Origin: Palsa-883 sp963826975
Lineage (GTDB): Bacteria; Pseudomonadota; Alphaproteobacteria; Acetobacterales; Acetobacteraceae
Assembly (NCBI GenBank): GCA_963826975.1
Contig: CAWGZJ010000012.1
Location: 662,707 to 726,706, forward strand
Reading direction: 5' to 3'
Length of the DNA stretch: 64,000 nt
In this document: positions 18,244 to 29,572 of the stretch, piece by piece
How positions within the stretch are numbered: position 1 is the stretch's first letter
How the letters are laid out: the number at the start of each line of letters is the position of its first letter
The notes under the pieces: generated by a model
What the model was told of the DNA's origin: nothing
The model's input: the letters and a program-made list of their open reading frames with translations, nothing else
The model's database searches: none
Program-made: the position numbers and the translations under genes

Positions 18244-19476
18244 ATGACGAAGACGTTACGTCTGTTGTCAGCGGTGCTGCTGGTCGCGGGATCGCTCCTG
18301 GCCCACGGCGCGGCGCGCGCCGAGCACGTGAAGCTGACCTGGTTCATGTGGTCGGGATCGACGGCCGACGTCGAGGCGTGGCAGCACGTCGCATCCCTGG
18401 TCACCGAGAAATACCCGGACATCGCGGTCGAGTTCCAGACTGCCTCGTGGATGGATTACTGGACCAAGTTGCCGGCGCTGGCCGCTGCCGGTCAGTTGCC
18501 GGACATCATCAGCCTGCAAAGCATGCGCGCCCCGGGTTTCGCCGACCTGATGCTGCCGCTGGACGCACGTATCAAGGCCGACAACTTCGACATCGGCGCA
18601 TTCGACCCTTCGATCATCCAGGGCTTGCAGAAGAACGGGCACCAGTTTGCGCTGCCGTATGATTTCGGCCCCTGGGTCATGTTCTACAATTATGACTGGT
18701 TCACCAAGGCCGGCGTTGCACTGCCCAGGCCGGGCTGGACGCAGGACGACTTCCTGCGCGCGGCGAAGACGCTGACGCGTGATGGCAAGTTCGGCACGGC
18801 CGTCCCGGTGCCGGACGCCTTCATGGCCTTTGCGACCTCGGGCGGCGCGCATTTTCTGAACGACCAAGGGCAGCCTGATCTGATGAACCCCGGCATGAAG
18901 GCTGCGTTCGCGAACTACGTGGCGCTGGCGACGGCCGAGAAGGTGGCGCCCGTCTATCCCTCCAGCGGCACGATTTCGTCGCTGATCGCCAACGGGCGCT
19001 TCACTGCCGGCGATGTTGCAATGTACGTTGATGGGCCTTGGCAGTTGTTGAACATCAGGAAGAAGGCGAGTTTCAAGGTGGGTGTTGCCCCGCTGCCGGT
19101 GGGGCAGGCGGGCAGCATAACGCTGAGTGCCGGGTCCGGCTTCGGCATTGCCACCACCAGCCGGCATCCCGAGCAGGCATGGAAGGCGATCCAGGTGTTG
19201 ACCGGACCGGATGCGGAGCGTTTTCTTGCCTCGGCCGGTCGCGCGTTCGCGGCGCGCACGGCGTATCAGGTCTATTGGTACGATACCGCGGCGAAGGATG
19301 TGGAGGGTGCGCATGACGCGCTGTCCGCGGCGCTGAAAAACGCACGGCCATACGTGACGTCACCGAACTGGAATACCGTCGCGAGCCTGTTCGAGCAGTA
19401 TGCGCCGGTTGCTTTCGCGGGATCCCAGCCGCCGGATAAGGTGTTGGAGACGATCCAGTCCCTGGCCACGCAATGA
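18244..19476 (+). CDS. sugar ABC transporter substrate-binding protein
   Basis: 410 residues. Signal peptide LLSAVLLVAGSLLAHGAARA, then a family 1 solute-binding fold: VKLTWFMWSG, LPDIISLQS, the hinge FALPYDFGPWVMFYN, and GDVAMYVDGPWQL. It delivers a carbohydrate to the permeases encoded next. An AGGGGGAA ribosome site precedes the ATG. First gene of an operon with two permeases and a PhyH-HEAT protein; no ATPase gene is present. Confidence 0.9.
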   Translation: MTKTLRLLSAVLLVAGSLLAHGAARAEHVKLTWFMWSGSTADVEAWQHVASLVTEKYPDIAVEFQTASWMDYWTKLPALAAAGQLPDIISLQSMRAPGFADLMLPLDARIKADNFDIGAFDPSIIQGLQKNGHQFALPYDFGPWVMFYNYDWFTKAGVALPRPGWTQDDFLRAAKTLTRDGKFGTAVPVPDAFMAFATSGGAHFLNDQGQPDLMNPGMKAAFANYVALATAEKVAPVYPSSGTISSLIANGRFTAGDVAMYVDGPWQLLNIRKKASFKVGVAPLPVGQAGSITLSAGSGFGIATTSRHPEQAWKAIQVLTGPDAERFLASAGRAFAARTAYQVYWYDTAAKDVEGAHDALSAALKNARPYVTSPNWNTVASLFEQYAPVAFAGSQPPDKVLETIQSLATQ

Positions 19477-19536
19477 TGCGGCGGCGCTGACCCCGCGGTG
19501 TGGGGCAACGGACCTTCCGCACGGATCCCCGCGCGC

Positions 19537-20505
19537 ATGGTGCCGGCGGGTCGCGTGGTGCAGGCGGATCACGTAGTGCCTGCGGGTAGCGTGGCGCCGT
19601 TGGGCCGACCCGATGCGACGCGCCTGCGGCGCCGCCCGCGCGGAGACCTGGGAACCGCGATCTGCTTCCTGCTGCCGAGCTTTTGTGGGCTGCTGGCGTT
19701 TCTTATCCTGCCGTTGCTCGCCTCATTGCTGCTGAGCTTCAGCAACTGGCGGGTTATTGGCAGTCCCAGCTTTGTCGGTTTCAGCAACTATGTCACGTTG
19801 TTCACGCGCGACCCGGTGTTCTGGGAGGTTTTTGGCAACACGCTGTTGTATACGGCGGAATATCTTTTCCTGAACATCGTTATTTCGGTAACGATGGCAG
19901 TGTGGATCGGCAGCCTTTCCTGGGGGCGCCGGCTGTTCAGGGTGATCTTCTTCCTGCCGGTATTCACGCCGCTGGTGGGGTCGGCGCTGGTCTGGCTGCT
20001 GATCTTCATGCCGGGCGGCCTGCTGGAAAATGTCTCCGCCATGCTGCAGGTGCCGATACCGAACCTGGTGACCAACAGCCATCTGGCGATCCAGGCGGTG
20101 ATCATCGCGTCACTGTGGTCGCATTTCGGCTACAACCTGCTGCTGTTCTCGGCCGCGCTGGAATCGATCGAGGGGTCCTACCTTGATGCGGCGGCGGTTG
20201 ATGGCGCCAATGGCTGGCAACGTTTTTGGCGGATCAGGCTGCCGTTGATCTCGCCGGCGCTGTTCTTCGGCACGGTGTTGACGGCGATCAGCAGCCTGCA
20301 GGTCTTCGACCAGGTCTACGCGCTGACGCGTGGCGGGCCTGGGTCCGCCAGTTCGACGTTGGGCTATGCCATCTATACCCAGGGCTTTGTCAGTTACCGG
20401 CTGGGCTATGCCTCGGCCATCGCCTGGGTGCTGTTCCTGATTATCATGCTGCTGACCGCATTGCAGCTCCGGCTGCAGCAGCGCTGGGTGCATTATGACC
20501 TCTGA
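19537..20505 (+). CDS. sugar ABC transporter permease (MalF/UgpA type)
   Basis: About 322 residues from ATG 19537; a GTG at 19498 would add 13 residues and cannot be excluded. Six membrane segments follow a basic cytoplasmic head (TRLRRRPRGDLG). The ATPase-docking EAA loop reads SYLDAAAVDGANGWQRFWRI. The start of the next permease overlaps by 11 bp. Confidence 0.87.
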   Translation: MVPAGRVVQADHVVPAGSVAPLGRPDATRLRRRPRGDLGTAICFLLPSFCGLLAFLILPLLASLLLSFSNWRVIGSPSFVGFSNYVTLFTRDPVFWEVFGNTLLYTAEYLFLNIVISVTMAVWIGSLSWGRRLFRVIFFLPVFTPLVGSALVWLLIFMPGGLLENVSAMLQVPIPNLVTNSHLAIQAVIIASLWSHFGYNLLLFSAALESIEGSYLDAAAVDGANGWQRFWRIRLPLISPALFFGTVLTAISSLQVFDQVYALTRGGPGSASSTLGYAIYTQGFVSYRLGYASAIAWVLFLIIMLLTALQLRLQQRWVHYDL

Positions 20506-21349
20506 AGTCATCGGTCGCAGCCCGGCACGCCGCGCATGGCAGGTGCTTTTGCAGGTCGGGATCGTCCCCCTGGCGCTGCTATTCCTGTTTCCGTTCTTCT
20601 GGATGCTGTCCAACGCGCTGCGCGGCGATGCCGAAGTGTTCGCGTCGCCGCCCCGCCTGCTGCCGCACGTCTTCCTGTGGGGCAACTTCGTGCAGGCCTG
20701 GCGCTATCTGCCGTTCGGCCGGTTCTTTTTCAACAGCTTCTTCGTGGCCACCGCGATCACCGCGATCGTGCTCGTGGTCTCCAGCCTGGCCGGCTACGCG
20801 TTTGCGCGGATCAGCTTCCCGGGTCGCGGCAGTTTGTTCGTGGTCTACCTCGCGACGCTGATGGTACCGCAGTCCGTCATCGTCATCCCGCTGTTCCTGA
20901 TGATGAGCTGGCTGGGCTGGGTGAACACCTACCAGGCACTGATCATTCCGATGGCGTTCAGCTCTTTCGGCACATTCCTGCTGCGGCAGTTCTTCCTGGG
21001 CATTCCGCTGGAGCTGGAGGAAGCGGCGATGCTCGAGGGCGCGTCGCGGCTGCGCATCCTGCTCAGTATTTTCCTGCCGCTTTCTACACCGGCGCTCGGC
21101 CTGCTTGCGCTGTTCACCTTCATTGCGCAGTGGAACTCTTTTCTGTGGCCGCTGATCGTGGTGCAAGGGCCGGAGCACGCGACAATCCCGCTCGGCCTGA
21201 CGCTGTTTCAGGGCCAGCAGGGCACGCAGTGGAATTACATGATGGCCGGAGCCGCGATCTCGATGGTGCCGGGCCTGTTGCTGACGGGGCTGCTGCATCG
21301 CTATATCTTCAAGGGGATTGCGATCGGCTCGGGCTTCGGCGGTCGCTGA
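20495..21349 (+). CDS. sugar ABC transporter permease (MalG/UgpE type)
   Basis: 284 residues, six membrane segments. The EAA loop is ELEEAAMLEGASRLRILLSI. The N-terminal FPFFWMLSNALR and C-terminal YIFKGIAIGSGFGG are typical of the MalG/UgpE partner. Overlaps the preceding permease gene by 11 bp, implying coupled translation. Confidence 0.88.
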   Translation: MTSEVIGRSPARRAWQVLLQVGIVPLALLFLFPFFWMLSNALRGDAEVFASPPRLLPHVFLWGNFVQAWRYLPFGRFFFNSFFVATAITAIVLVVSSLAGYAFARISFPGRGSLFVVYLATLMVPQSVIVIPLFLMMSWLGWVNTYQALIIPMAFSSFGTFLLRQFFLGIPLELEEAAMLEGASRLRILLSIFLPLSTPALGLLALFTFIAQWNSFLWPLIVVQGPEHATIPLGLTLFQGQQGTQWNYMMAGAAISMVPGLLLTGLLHRYIFKGIAIGSGFGGR

Positions 21350-21432
21350 AATGGGCTGGACCGCGCGACGCCGCAAGGGGAAATGGGTGGGAAACGGGTG
21401 GGGAAACGCGTTTCGTGGATAGAGGAAAGACG

Positions 21433-22986
21433 ATGCCAGAGTCCCGGCTGCTGACCGGCGAGCAGATGCAGCGTTTTATCGCGCACGGCTATCTGTGCCT
21501 GCCGACCGAACTGCCGGCAAGCTTTCATCGCAGGGTCTATGAACGCTTCGATGCCATGATCGGCACTGACGAACGCACCAACAACCCCGGCAACAACCTG
21601 CTGCCGCTGGTGCCGGAACTCAACGAGGTGTTTGCCGATCCTGTCGTTACCGGGGCGCTGACCAGCGTCGTCGGTCGCAACTACGTCATGCATCCGCATC
21701 GTGCGCTGCACAACAATATGCCGGGCTCCGAGGCGCAAAACCCGCACAAGGACAGTTACTGGGGGTACCGCAGCCGGGTGCGCAACCATCGCTCGCGTTG
21801 GGCGATGGTGATGTACGTTCCGCAGGCGACGCCGCTGCAGCAAGGCCCGACCGGGGGGGTGCCGGGAAGCCACTACCAGACGCGCCGGCCGGACCCTGCG
21901 CTGATGCCGGAGGTGCCAGGGGAGCTGCCGGAGGGCGGCTTCCTGCTGATCCATTACGATATCTGGCACCGCAAGATGAAGAACCTGACCAACCGCAATC
22001 GCTTCATGATGAAGTTCGAGTTTGCACGGACCGAGAACCCGGTGTCGCCGACTTGGGATCATCGTGATGCGCGCTGGCGTCTTGCTGACACGCCTGGTTT
22101 CGATATGTCCTCGGTCTGGCTGCGCCAGTGGCGCTGGCTGCGCGGCGCTACTGCGGAACCGTTGTGCGCGCCGTTGTGCGCGGCCGCTTTGGCAGAGGCC
22201 GTGGCTGATCTTTCGCACGCCGATCCACATCGCCGGCTTGCCGCCATCAACGCGATCGCGACCAGTCCGCAAGCAGCGCGCGAGATGCTGCCGGGGTTAC
22301 GCGCAAGGCTCGACGATGCCTGCGACCCGGTGGCGATCGCCGCGGCCTATGCCATGGCGCGGGCGGGCGAGGCCGCTGTCCGGCTGCTGCACGATGCAAT
22401 CCGTTGCAATGATGGCGGGCATGTCGAGGAGCGCGGCAGCCAGGATGTCCCGTCCGATCATCTTACGAATGAGGAACGGATCGCTCGCGCGGCGTGTTGC
22501 GGGCTGCTGGAGGTCGGTGGTGCGGCGGTGCCGGCGTTGCTTGACTTGTTGGCGCGCGGCCAGGCCCGCGCACGCAAGCTTGCGGTCCACGCGCTGGGCG
22601 AGATCGCCGATACCGACGACGTGGTGACCCAGGCGCTTTGCGCCGCAACGACGGATGCCGAAACGACCGTGCGGGTCAATGCGGTGGAAGCGCTGGGGTG
22701 GAAACCGAGTACGCCGGCAAGCCTCGCCGCTCTTACGCAGGCGCTGCGGGACACGGCGGCCGATGTGCGCTTTTCGGCGGCCTTCGCGCTTGGGCAACTG
22801 GGCCCTGCCGCCGAGGTGGCCGTGGCTTCGCTCGAAGTGGCGCTGACCGACGAGAACCGCTACGTTCCCGGCTATGCCGTCGAGGCACTGGAAAGGATCG
22901 CGTCGCCGCGTGCGCTGCGGGCTTTGGTGCCGTTTCTCAAATCGGCCCGTTGGTGCTCGCACACTTCGCCGGCGAGCATTTACTAG
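21433..22986 (+). CDS. phytanoyl-CoA dioxygenase (PhyH) domain fused to HEAT repeats
   Basis: 517 residues from ATG 21433 (GAGGAAAG ribosome site). Residues 1 to about 210 form an Fe(II)/2-oxoglutarate dioxygenase of the PhyH family: the metal triad is His105-x-Asp107 (NPHKDSYW) and His179 (DIWHRK), with a basic residue downstream for 2-oxoglutarate. Residues from about 245 to the end are alpha-helical HEAT/PBS-lyase-like repeats (ARKLAVHALGEIAD, VRVNAVEALGW, VRFSAAFALGQLGP). It sits 83 bp after the sugar importer. Possibly an enzyme acting on the imported compound, with HEAT repeats for partner binding; this is inference. Confidence 0.86.
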   Translation: MPESRLLTGEQMQRFIAHGYLCLPTELPASFHRRVYERFDAMIGTDERTNNPGNNLLPLVPELNEVFADPVVTGALTSVVGRNYVMHPHRALHNNMPGSEAQNPHKDSYWGYRSRVRNHRSRWAMVMYVPQATPLQQGPTGGVPGSHYQTRRPDPALMPEVPGELPEGGFLLIHYDIWHRKMKNLTNRNRFMMKFEFARTENPVSPTWDHRDARWRLADTPGFDMSSVWLRQWRWLRGATAEPLCAPLCAAALAEAVADLSHADPHRRLAAINAIATSPQAAREMLPGLRARLDDACDPVAIAAAYAMARAGEAAVRLLHDAIRCNDGGHVEERGSQDVPSDHLTNEERIARAACCGLLEVGGAAVPALLDLLARGQARARKLAVHALGEIADTDDVVTQALCAATTDAETTVRVNAVEALGWKPSTPASLAALTQALRDTAADVRFSAAFALGQLGPAAEVAVASLEVALTDENRYVPGYAVEALERIASPRALRALVPFLKSARWCSHTSPASIY

Positions 22987-23096
22987 CGCGCGATTGCGCT
23001 CACGCACACGACCCGACCGTTGGCATCGCACCACCCAGGCGGCGCTTGGAATGTAAATCTGCTGATCACACCCTCGGATTTTATCGGCTGGCGTCA

Positions 23097-23906
23097 TCAA
23101 TCCGGGTCCAGCACACGGCGCAGCACGCCGGCGGGATTAGTCAGGAAAGCGCGAGTGACGCGGACATGCTCCAGATCGTCCCAGGCGGCTTGCCGCAACG
23201 TGCCGTCCTGGGCCAGCAGGATCGTTGCGCCGGGCAGTGCCATCAGGATCGGCGAGTGGGTGGCGATGATGAACTGGCAGCCCTGGGCCACGCAGTCGGC
23301 CAGCAAGGCGATCAGGGCCAGCACGCGAGACGGCGACAGCGGGGTCTCCGGCTCGTCGAGGAAAAACAGGCCGTTCGGCACCAGCCTGGTGCGCAGCAGC
23401 GCCAGGAAGGTCTCGCCGTGCGAGCGCGCGTCGGGGTTGTCGCCGTAGCGCTGCGTCAGCGCGGCACGCTGGCCGCGGGCCATCGCGGTGGCATGGTCGC
23501 GGCCGGAACCCTCGGGCAGTTGGGCCAACTCCTGCTCGATCGCGCTGAGTTCGTCCATGTCCGCGATCAGGCGGCCGGTGTAGCCGAACACGTCCTCGGC
23601 ACGCAGGAACAGCCTGATGCGGGCGTGGCGGCGGCGGGCAAAGACGAAGCCGGCGGCGAAGTCGCGCGCGGCTTGCAGGCTGGGGTCGCGACGCAGGTCT
23701 CGGCTGCCGGCGGCGACCGCGTCCATGCCGGCGGCGATGCCCTCCAGCAAAGTGGATTTGCCGCTGCCGTTCTCGCCCACCAGGAAGGTGACCGGGGTGG
23801 TGAAGGCGAGCTCGGTCAGGTCGCGGATGAGCGGCAGCGACCAGGGGAAGGCCGCCGGGTCGATCACGGCGTCAGGCCGGCGGCGGAGGGACGACAGGAA
23901 GACCAT
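23097..23906 (-). CDS. RecF/ABC-like AAA ATPase
   Basis: 269 residues. Walker A GENGSGKST at 44-52, ABC-like signature region RSHGET at 161-166, Walker B LFFLDEPE at 180-187, and switch His in IIATHSPI near 217. No membrane partner. The short form resembles stand-alone ATP-binding proteins of the SMC/RecF-like group found in many bacteria; function unknown. Confidence 0.82.
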   Translation of the reverse strand: MVFLSSLRRRPDAVIDPAAFPWSLPLIRDLTELAFTTPVTFLVGENGSGKSTLLEGIAAGMDAVAAGSRDLRRDPSLQAARDFAAGFVFARRRHARIRLFLRAEDVFGYTGRLIADMDELSAIEQELAQLPEGSGRDHATAMARGQRAALTQRYGDNPDARSHGETFLALLRTRLVPNGLFFLDEPETPLSPSRVLALIALLADCVAQGCQFIIATHSPILMALPGATILLAQDGTLRQAAWDDLEHVRVTRAFLTNPAGVLRRVLDPD

Positions 23907-24029
23907 CGGTAGTCATTTCCATAGTATAATAATCGCCCGCAACAATCTGGCGCAGGGATCGCGGGCGCGAGCAGCGGTCAAATGCTGCAATGGTTCATGT
24001 GCCCAGCGGTTCATGTGCCGGGCGCTGAA

Positions 24030-24773
24030 TCACGATGCGTAGGCCGGCTCCTCCGCGTCCAGCGTCGCCTTGATATCCTCCAGCAGCAGGTCCGCGTTCA
24101 CCGTGAAGCGGGTGAATTGATCATGCGTGTCACGCGCCGTCGCATCGGGCATCACGTTCAGGGGCTGGCCGGTTTGCATCGCCAGGACCTGTACCTGACA
24201 GGCACGCTCCAGGTAGTAGAAGTCATCGAGCGCCTGAGCGACGGTTGGGCCGACGACAACCACGCCGTGATTGGCTAGGAACAGGATCTTCTTGCTCCCC
24301 ATGGCGGCGGCCATGCGCTCGCCTTCCACGGTCGCCTCGGCGATGCCGTTGTAGTGGTCGTCGTAGGCGATGTCGCCGAAGAACCTGGCGGCGTTCTGAT
24401 GGATCATCTGTAGCCGGCCGCCTTGGATCGCGGTCAGCGCGGTGGAATAGGGCGCGTGCAGGTGCAGCACCACCTTGGCCGCCGGATGCAGCAAATGGAT
24501 CCGTGTGTGGATCGCGAAACCCGAGGTGGGGGGCCGACCGGTGCCTTCCAATGTCTTGCCGTGCTCATTGATTACCAGCAGGCCGCTGGCAGTGATGCGA
24601 TGGAAGCCAACGCCCTTCGGATTGATCAGGAAACGACGGCCGGGCAGCATGACGGTGAAGTGATTGCAGACGCCCTCATGCAGGTCGAGGCGGGCGATCC
24701 AGCGCAAGGCGGCGGCCAGATCGGTGCGCGCCTGCTGGGCTTCGGCTTGGTTGTCCATTATCTCGATCTCCAT
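24030..24773 (-). CDS. class II aldolase/adducin family protein
   Basis: 247 residues. Zinc-site motifs are visible: HLHAPYSTAL in the middle and ANHGVVVVG later, with the opening LDLHEGVCNHFTVMLPG. SGFAIHTRIHLLHPAAKVV is family-typical. The group includes fuculose-phosphate aldolase-like enzymes and decarboxylases; the substrate is not clear. It lies 11 bp after the solute-binding gene on the same strand and is probably in its operon. Confidence 0.85.
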   Translation of the reverse strand: MEIEIMDNQAEAQQARTDLAAALRWIARLDLHEGVCNHFTVMLPGRRFLINPKGVGFHRITASGLLVINEHGKTLEGTGRPPTSGFAIHTRIHLLHPAAKVVLHLHAPYSTALTAIQGGRLQMIHQNAARFFGDIAYDDHYNGIAEATVEGERMAAAMGSKKILFLANHGVVVVGPTVAQALDDFYYLERACQVQVLAMQTGQPLNVMPDATARDTHDQFTRFTVNADLLLEDIKATLDAEEPAYAS

Positions 24774-24784
24774 TCGTTAGCCAT

Positions 24785-25627
24785 TCAGAAGGTAAGTTCG
24801 GCGGGCACCTGCTCGGGCGTCACGTTGTTCAGCGCCAGGCCGGCGATCATCTGGTCGCGGATCGTTCCGATGCCGCGGTTGAAGTCGATCCAGGCATTGA
24901 CGACCTCGACGAAGCGTGTGTCCGGCTCGCGCTGCACGCCGTAGCAGGCCGGCAACGAGACAATCGGCGAGGCCAGCAAATGATACGGACCCAGGCTGGG
25001 GTTCTTGCCGACGACGCCCAGGCCGACCGTGGTGGCCAGCACCTGCGCGTCGACGCGGCCGGCCTGCAGCGCCAGGATGCAGTCGTCGGTGGTCTTGAAG
25101 CCGGTGAGCTGGGCTTTCGGGGCGAAGCGGCGGGCGCAGGTCTCGTGCAGCGATCCCAGATCGAAGGCGACGCGGATATCGGGCTTGTTGAGATCGCCCC
25201 AGGTCTTCGGATCGAACCCCGCTTTGGCGATGCAGCCGTATGGGGCGACGATGTAGGGGCGGGTGAAACCGATGGCTAGCGCGCGCTGTGGTGTCGGGTT
25301 GAGCGCGAAGGCGATGTCGACCTTGTTGGACTGCACGTCCAGCACGGAGTTGCCGAAGGTCGTTTCGATATAAACGAGCTCGGCGCTCCAGATGCCGGCG
25401 ATGCTCTTTGCCATTTCGATGGCGGCCCCTTTCCAGGCGCCAGTCAAGGCGTCCTTCTGGAAATAGGGTGGGCTGTTGGCAACCACCGGAATGCGCAATT
25501 GCTTCGTCCTGGTGACACGGTCGAGCGTGCTCTCGGTCGCGGTCTGCGCCTTGGCGGAGCCGATGAAGAAAGCAGCGGGGACAGCGGCGGCGGCGGCGAG
25601 GCCGCGTCGGGTCGAACGATGGGTCAT
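24785..25627 (-). CDS. family 3 ABC solute-binding protein (amino-acid type)
   Basis: 280 residues from ATG 25627. The N-terminus has a twin-arginine-like signal (STRRGLAAAAAVPAAFFIGS then AKA). The mature protein shows SBP_bac_3 features: LRIPVVANSPPYFQKD, FGNSVLDVQSNKVDIAFALN, TPQRALAIGFTRPYI and the domain-closing DIRVAFDLGSLHE. It probably binds an amino or organic acid in the periplasm. No permease or ATPase follows; the downstream neighbour is a class II aldolase-like gene. Confidence 0.86.
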   Translation of the reverse strand: MTHRSTRRGLAAAAAVPAAFFIGSAKAQTATESTLDRVTRTKQLRIPVVANSPPYFQKDALTGAWKGAAIEMAKSIAGIWSAELVYIETTFGNSVLDVQSNKVDIAFALNPTPQRALAIGFTRPYIVAPYGCIAKAGFDPKTWGDLNKPDIRVAFDLGSLHETCARRFAPKAQLTGFKTTDDCILALQAGRVDAQVLATTVGLGVVGKNPSLGPYHLLASPIVSLPACYGVQREPDTRFVEVVNAWIDFNRGIGTIRDQMIAGLALNNVTPEQVPAELTF

Positions 25628-25876
25628 GACGGTCTCCTGGCTGGTTCGGCCGGACGGTTGCGCCGGCGGGGTAAGCCGGCGCAGGATTCCCGGCACCTTC
25701 CGTTCCGGGCTTGGCACCGTCAGCAATCAAACAAGGATTCTACCACGGAGAAGCAAAGAGCACTACGAAGCGTGATGTGATTGGACCGGTGCGAATGTCG
25801 GCAAGCCAGCACCTGACATGCGCGAAGACGGCAAAGTCGGACCAACCGTTTTCACGACACCTGTCGCCACGGAGAT

Positions 25877-27831
25877 CTACCGGCTGGCTGCGGTGTCGTT
25901 CGATACGTCCCACAGCTTGATCGTCTTGTCGTCGTTGCCTGCGGCAAGCGTCCGCCCGTCCGGCGAAAACGCAACCGACTCGACGGCGTTGGCATGGCCA
26001 TTCAGCGTGCGCATAAGCTGGCCGCTCGTTGCGTCCCACAGCTTGATCGTGCCATCCCAACTCGCGGAGGCGAGCGTTCGGCCATTCGGCGAAAACACAA
26101 CGAACTCCACGCGATTGGCGTGGCCGGTCAGCGTGTGCAGCGGCTTGCCGGTCGCCACATCCCACAGCTTGATCGTGTTGTCCCAACTGCCGGAGCCTAG
26201 CGTCCGACCATCCGGCGAAAACGCGACCGAATTGACGACGGCGGTATGGCCGGTCAGCGTCCCCAGCAGTTGGCCGGTCGTCGTATCCCACAGCTTGATC
26301 GTCTTGTCCGCGCTGCCTGACGCGACGGTGCCGCCGCCCGGAGAAAACGCGACCGAATTGATCAGATTGGTATGGCCCGTCAGCGTGCGCAGCAATTGGC
26401 CGGTCGCCGCGTCCCACATCTTGATCGTGTTGTCCCAGCTTCCCGACGCGAGTGTCCGCCCGTCCGGCGAAGCCGCCACCGAGTTCAACGACATCGGTGT
26501 GACCCGTCAGCGTGCGCAGAAGCTGACCGTTCGTTGCGTCCCACAGCTTGATCGTGTCGTCCCAACTGCCCGAGGCGAGAGTGCGCCCGCTGGCCATGAA
26601 CGCGACGGACCCGACGGCGTCGAGATGGCCCGTCAACTGTACGCAGCAGTTGGCCGGTCGCCACGTCCCACAGTTTGATGGTGTTGTCCGCGCTACCGGA
26701 GGCCAGCGTCCGCCCGGCCGGCGCAAACGCAACGGTCTCGACGCGATTGGTATGGCCGGTCAGCGTCCGAGAGGCCGCGGCGGCCTCCTGGTGGTTGATC
26801 TGAAACCAGAACAAGGCACCCAGCCCGAGGGCCCCCACCGCGGCGATGACCGAGGCCAGCGCGACGGCTCTGCGACCCGGGGTCCGAAGCACGCCGCCCA
26901 GCGCGGACGGTTGCGCCGCCACTCTGGCCACGAGGCCCGACGCCAGCCTGGCGGCACCGCGGCTCCGGGTCTGCATCGCGCCGCGCACCGCCCGCTCCGC
27001 CGCCGCCATGTTCGCCGCGATGACGGCGGCCACCGTGGTGGCCCTGTCGGCAAGCGAAGAGCGCTCCCGCTGCCGCTCTTCCACCACCGACTTTCGATCC
27101 GCTCCGCCGTTCGTCGGCGCTCGTTCCTGTCGGCGGCGGCGCTCCTCCTGCTGCCGCTGGAGCGCCTCGTCCTGCCGCTGGCGCTCCGCCTCCGCTGCCC
27201 GCCGCGTGCGTTCCTGCCGCTGCCTCTCGCCCTCGCGTCGTCGCTGCAGGTCGATCTCGTCCTGCCGGCGTTGTCGCTCCGCCACTTCCGACGGATCCGG
27301 GCGGGTCAACGCTTCCGCGATCTTGCTGCACAGCCGCTCGACCGCCTCGCTGACCTGGGTCGCGTAAACGTCGCGGTGGCGGAATTCCCGCCAATCGACG
27401 TATTGCCGCCGGGCGATCATCGACAGTACCGGTTCGTCTTGCGACCTGGCATCATCCTCCAGCCCGGGAACCCTTATGTACAGAATGGGAAAAACCAGAT
27501 CGTTTCGCCCCAACGCCTGCTCGCGGGCGAGAAAGGATTTAAATTCGAATTGACAGAACGGGCTGCGAACCGAGGTTGGCGTGATGATCGGAATGAAAAA
27601 CACCGATTGGGCGACAGCAGCGTTGATTTCCGATTCCCAAAGCTTGCCGGGGGCGATGGCCTCCTTGTCCTGCCACAGGCGGAAGTCTCGCGCGGAGCGG
27701 CCGAGCTGGCCGCGCAACTCGCGTTGGATACGGTCTCGCAACGCGGACAGCGCGCCCTTGGAATCCACGTCGTCTTCACGTGAATAGCTGAAGAAGCCGA
27801 CGAGTTCCCTGTGCTCGGCTAATGCGGGCAT
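25877..27831 (-). pseudogene. TIR - coiled-coil - membrane - WD40 protein with two frameshifts
   Basis: From ATG 27831: a TIR domain (VGFFSYSRED, RDFRLWQDKEAIAPGKLWES, FFIPIITPTSV, FCQFEFKSFLARE) over about 145 residues; a charged Arg/Glu/Gln coiled coil; one membrane helix (VALASVIAAVGALGLGALFW); then about seven WD40 repeats (pattern LTGHTNxVxSVAFSPDGRTL, GSWDNTIKLWD). The WD40 part is split among three frames: one extra base near 26652 and one near 26491 each shift the frame. If both are errors the protein is about 650 residues; if real, the product ends after one WD40 repeat. TIR proteins often cleave NAD+ or signal in defence; the WD40 part could sense or scaffold. Confidence 0.8.
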
Positions 27832-28117
27832 TGGGCCGCTTGTCCCGCATCGTCGAAGCGCGCCCGCGCAGGGCCGAAAAATCCGCAGACGGCGTTCCGG
27901 TCGTGCGGCCGTGCCACTGCGCCAGAGGGACATGGCTCCCCCACGCACAGCCAGCGGATCGCTCCGAGCGTCAGAACCATCGCCGCTCCATTCCCCGATA
28001 TGGTGAATTACGCAGGCGGATCAACCACGCCGTCAAGCGGAGTGAAAGGTGATGGCGGTTTGAAAGCCGCTCTACGTTGCCCGCTGCCGTGCAACTCAGA
28101 CCACGCCTGTCCCAACC

Positions 28118-29551
<1,434 letters not shown>

Positions 29552-29572
29552 GGATGTGGTGCCTCAGGGCGA

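Noticed and set aside
22987..23096. Possible small gene between the PhyH-HEAT gene and the ATPase gene
   Set aside because: Only 110 bp between convergent genes, without an open frame of note.
25818..26678. Plus-strand frame opposite the WD40 repeats
   Set aside because: Its periodic product is the antisense image of the WD40 repeats.
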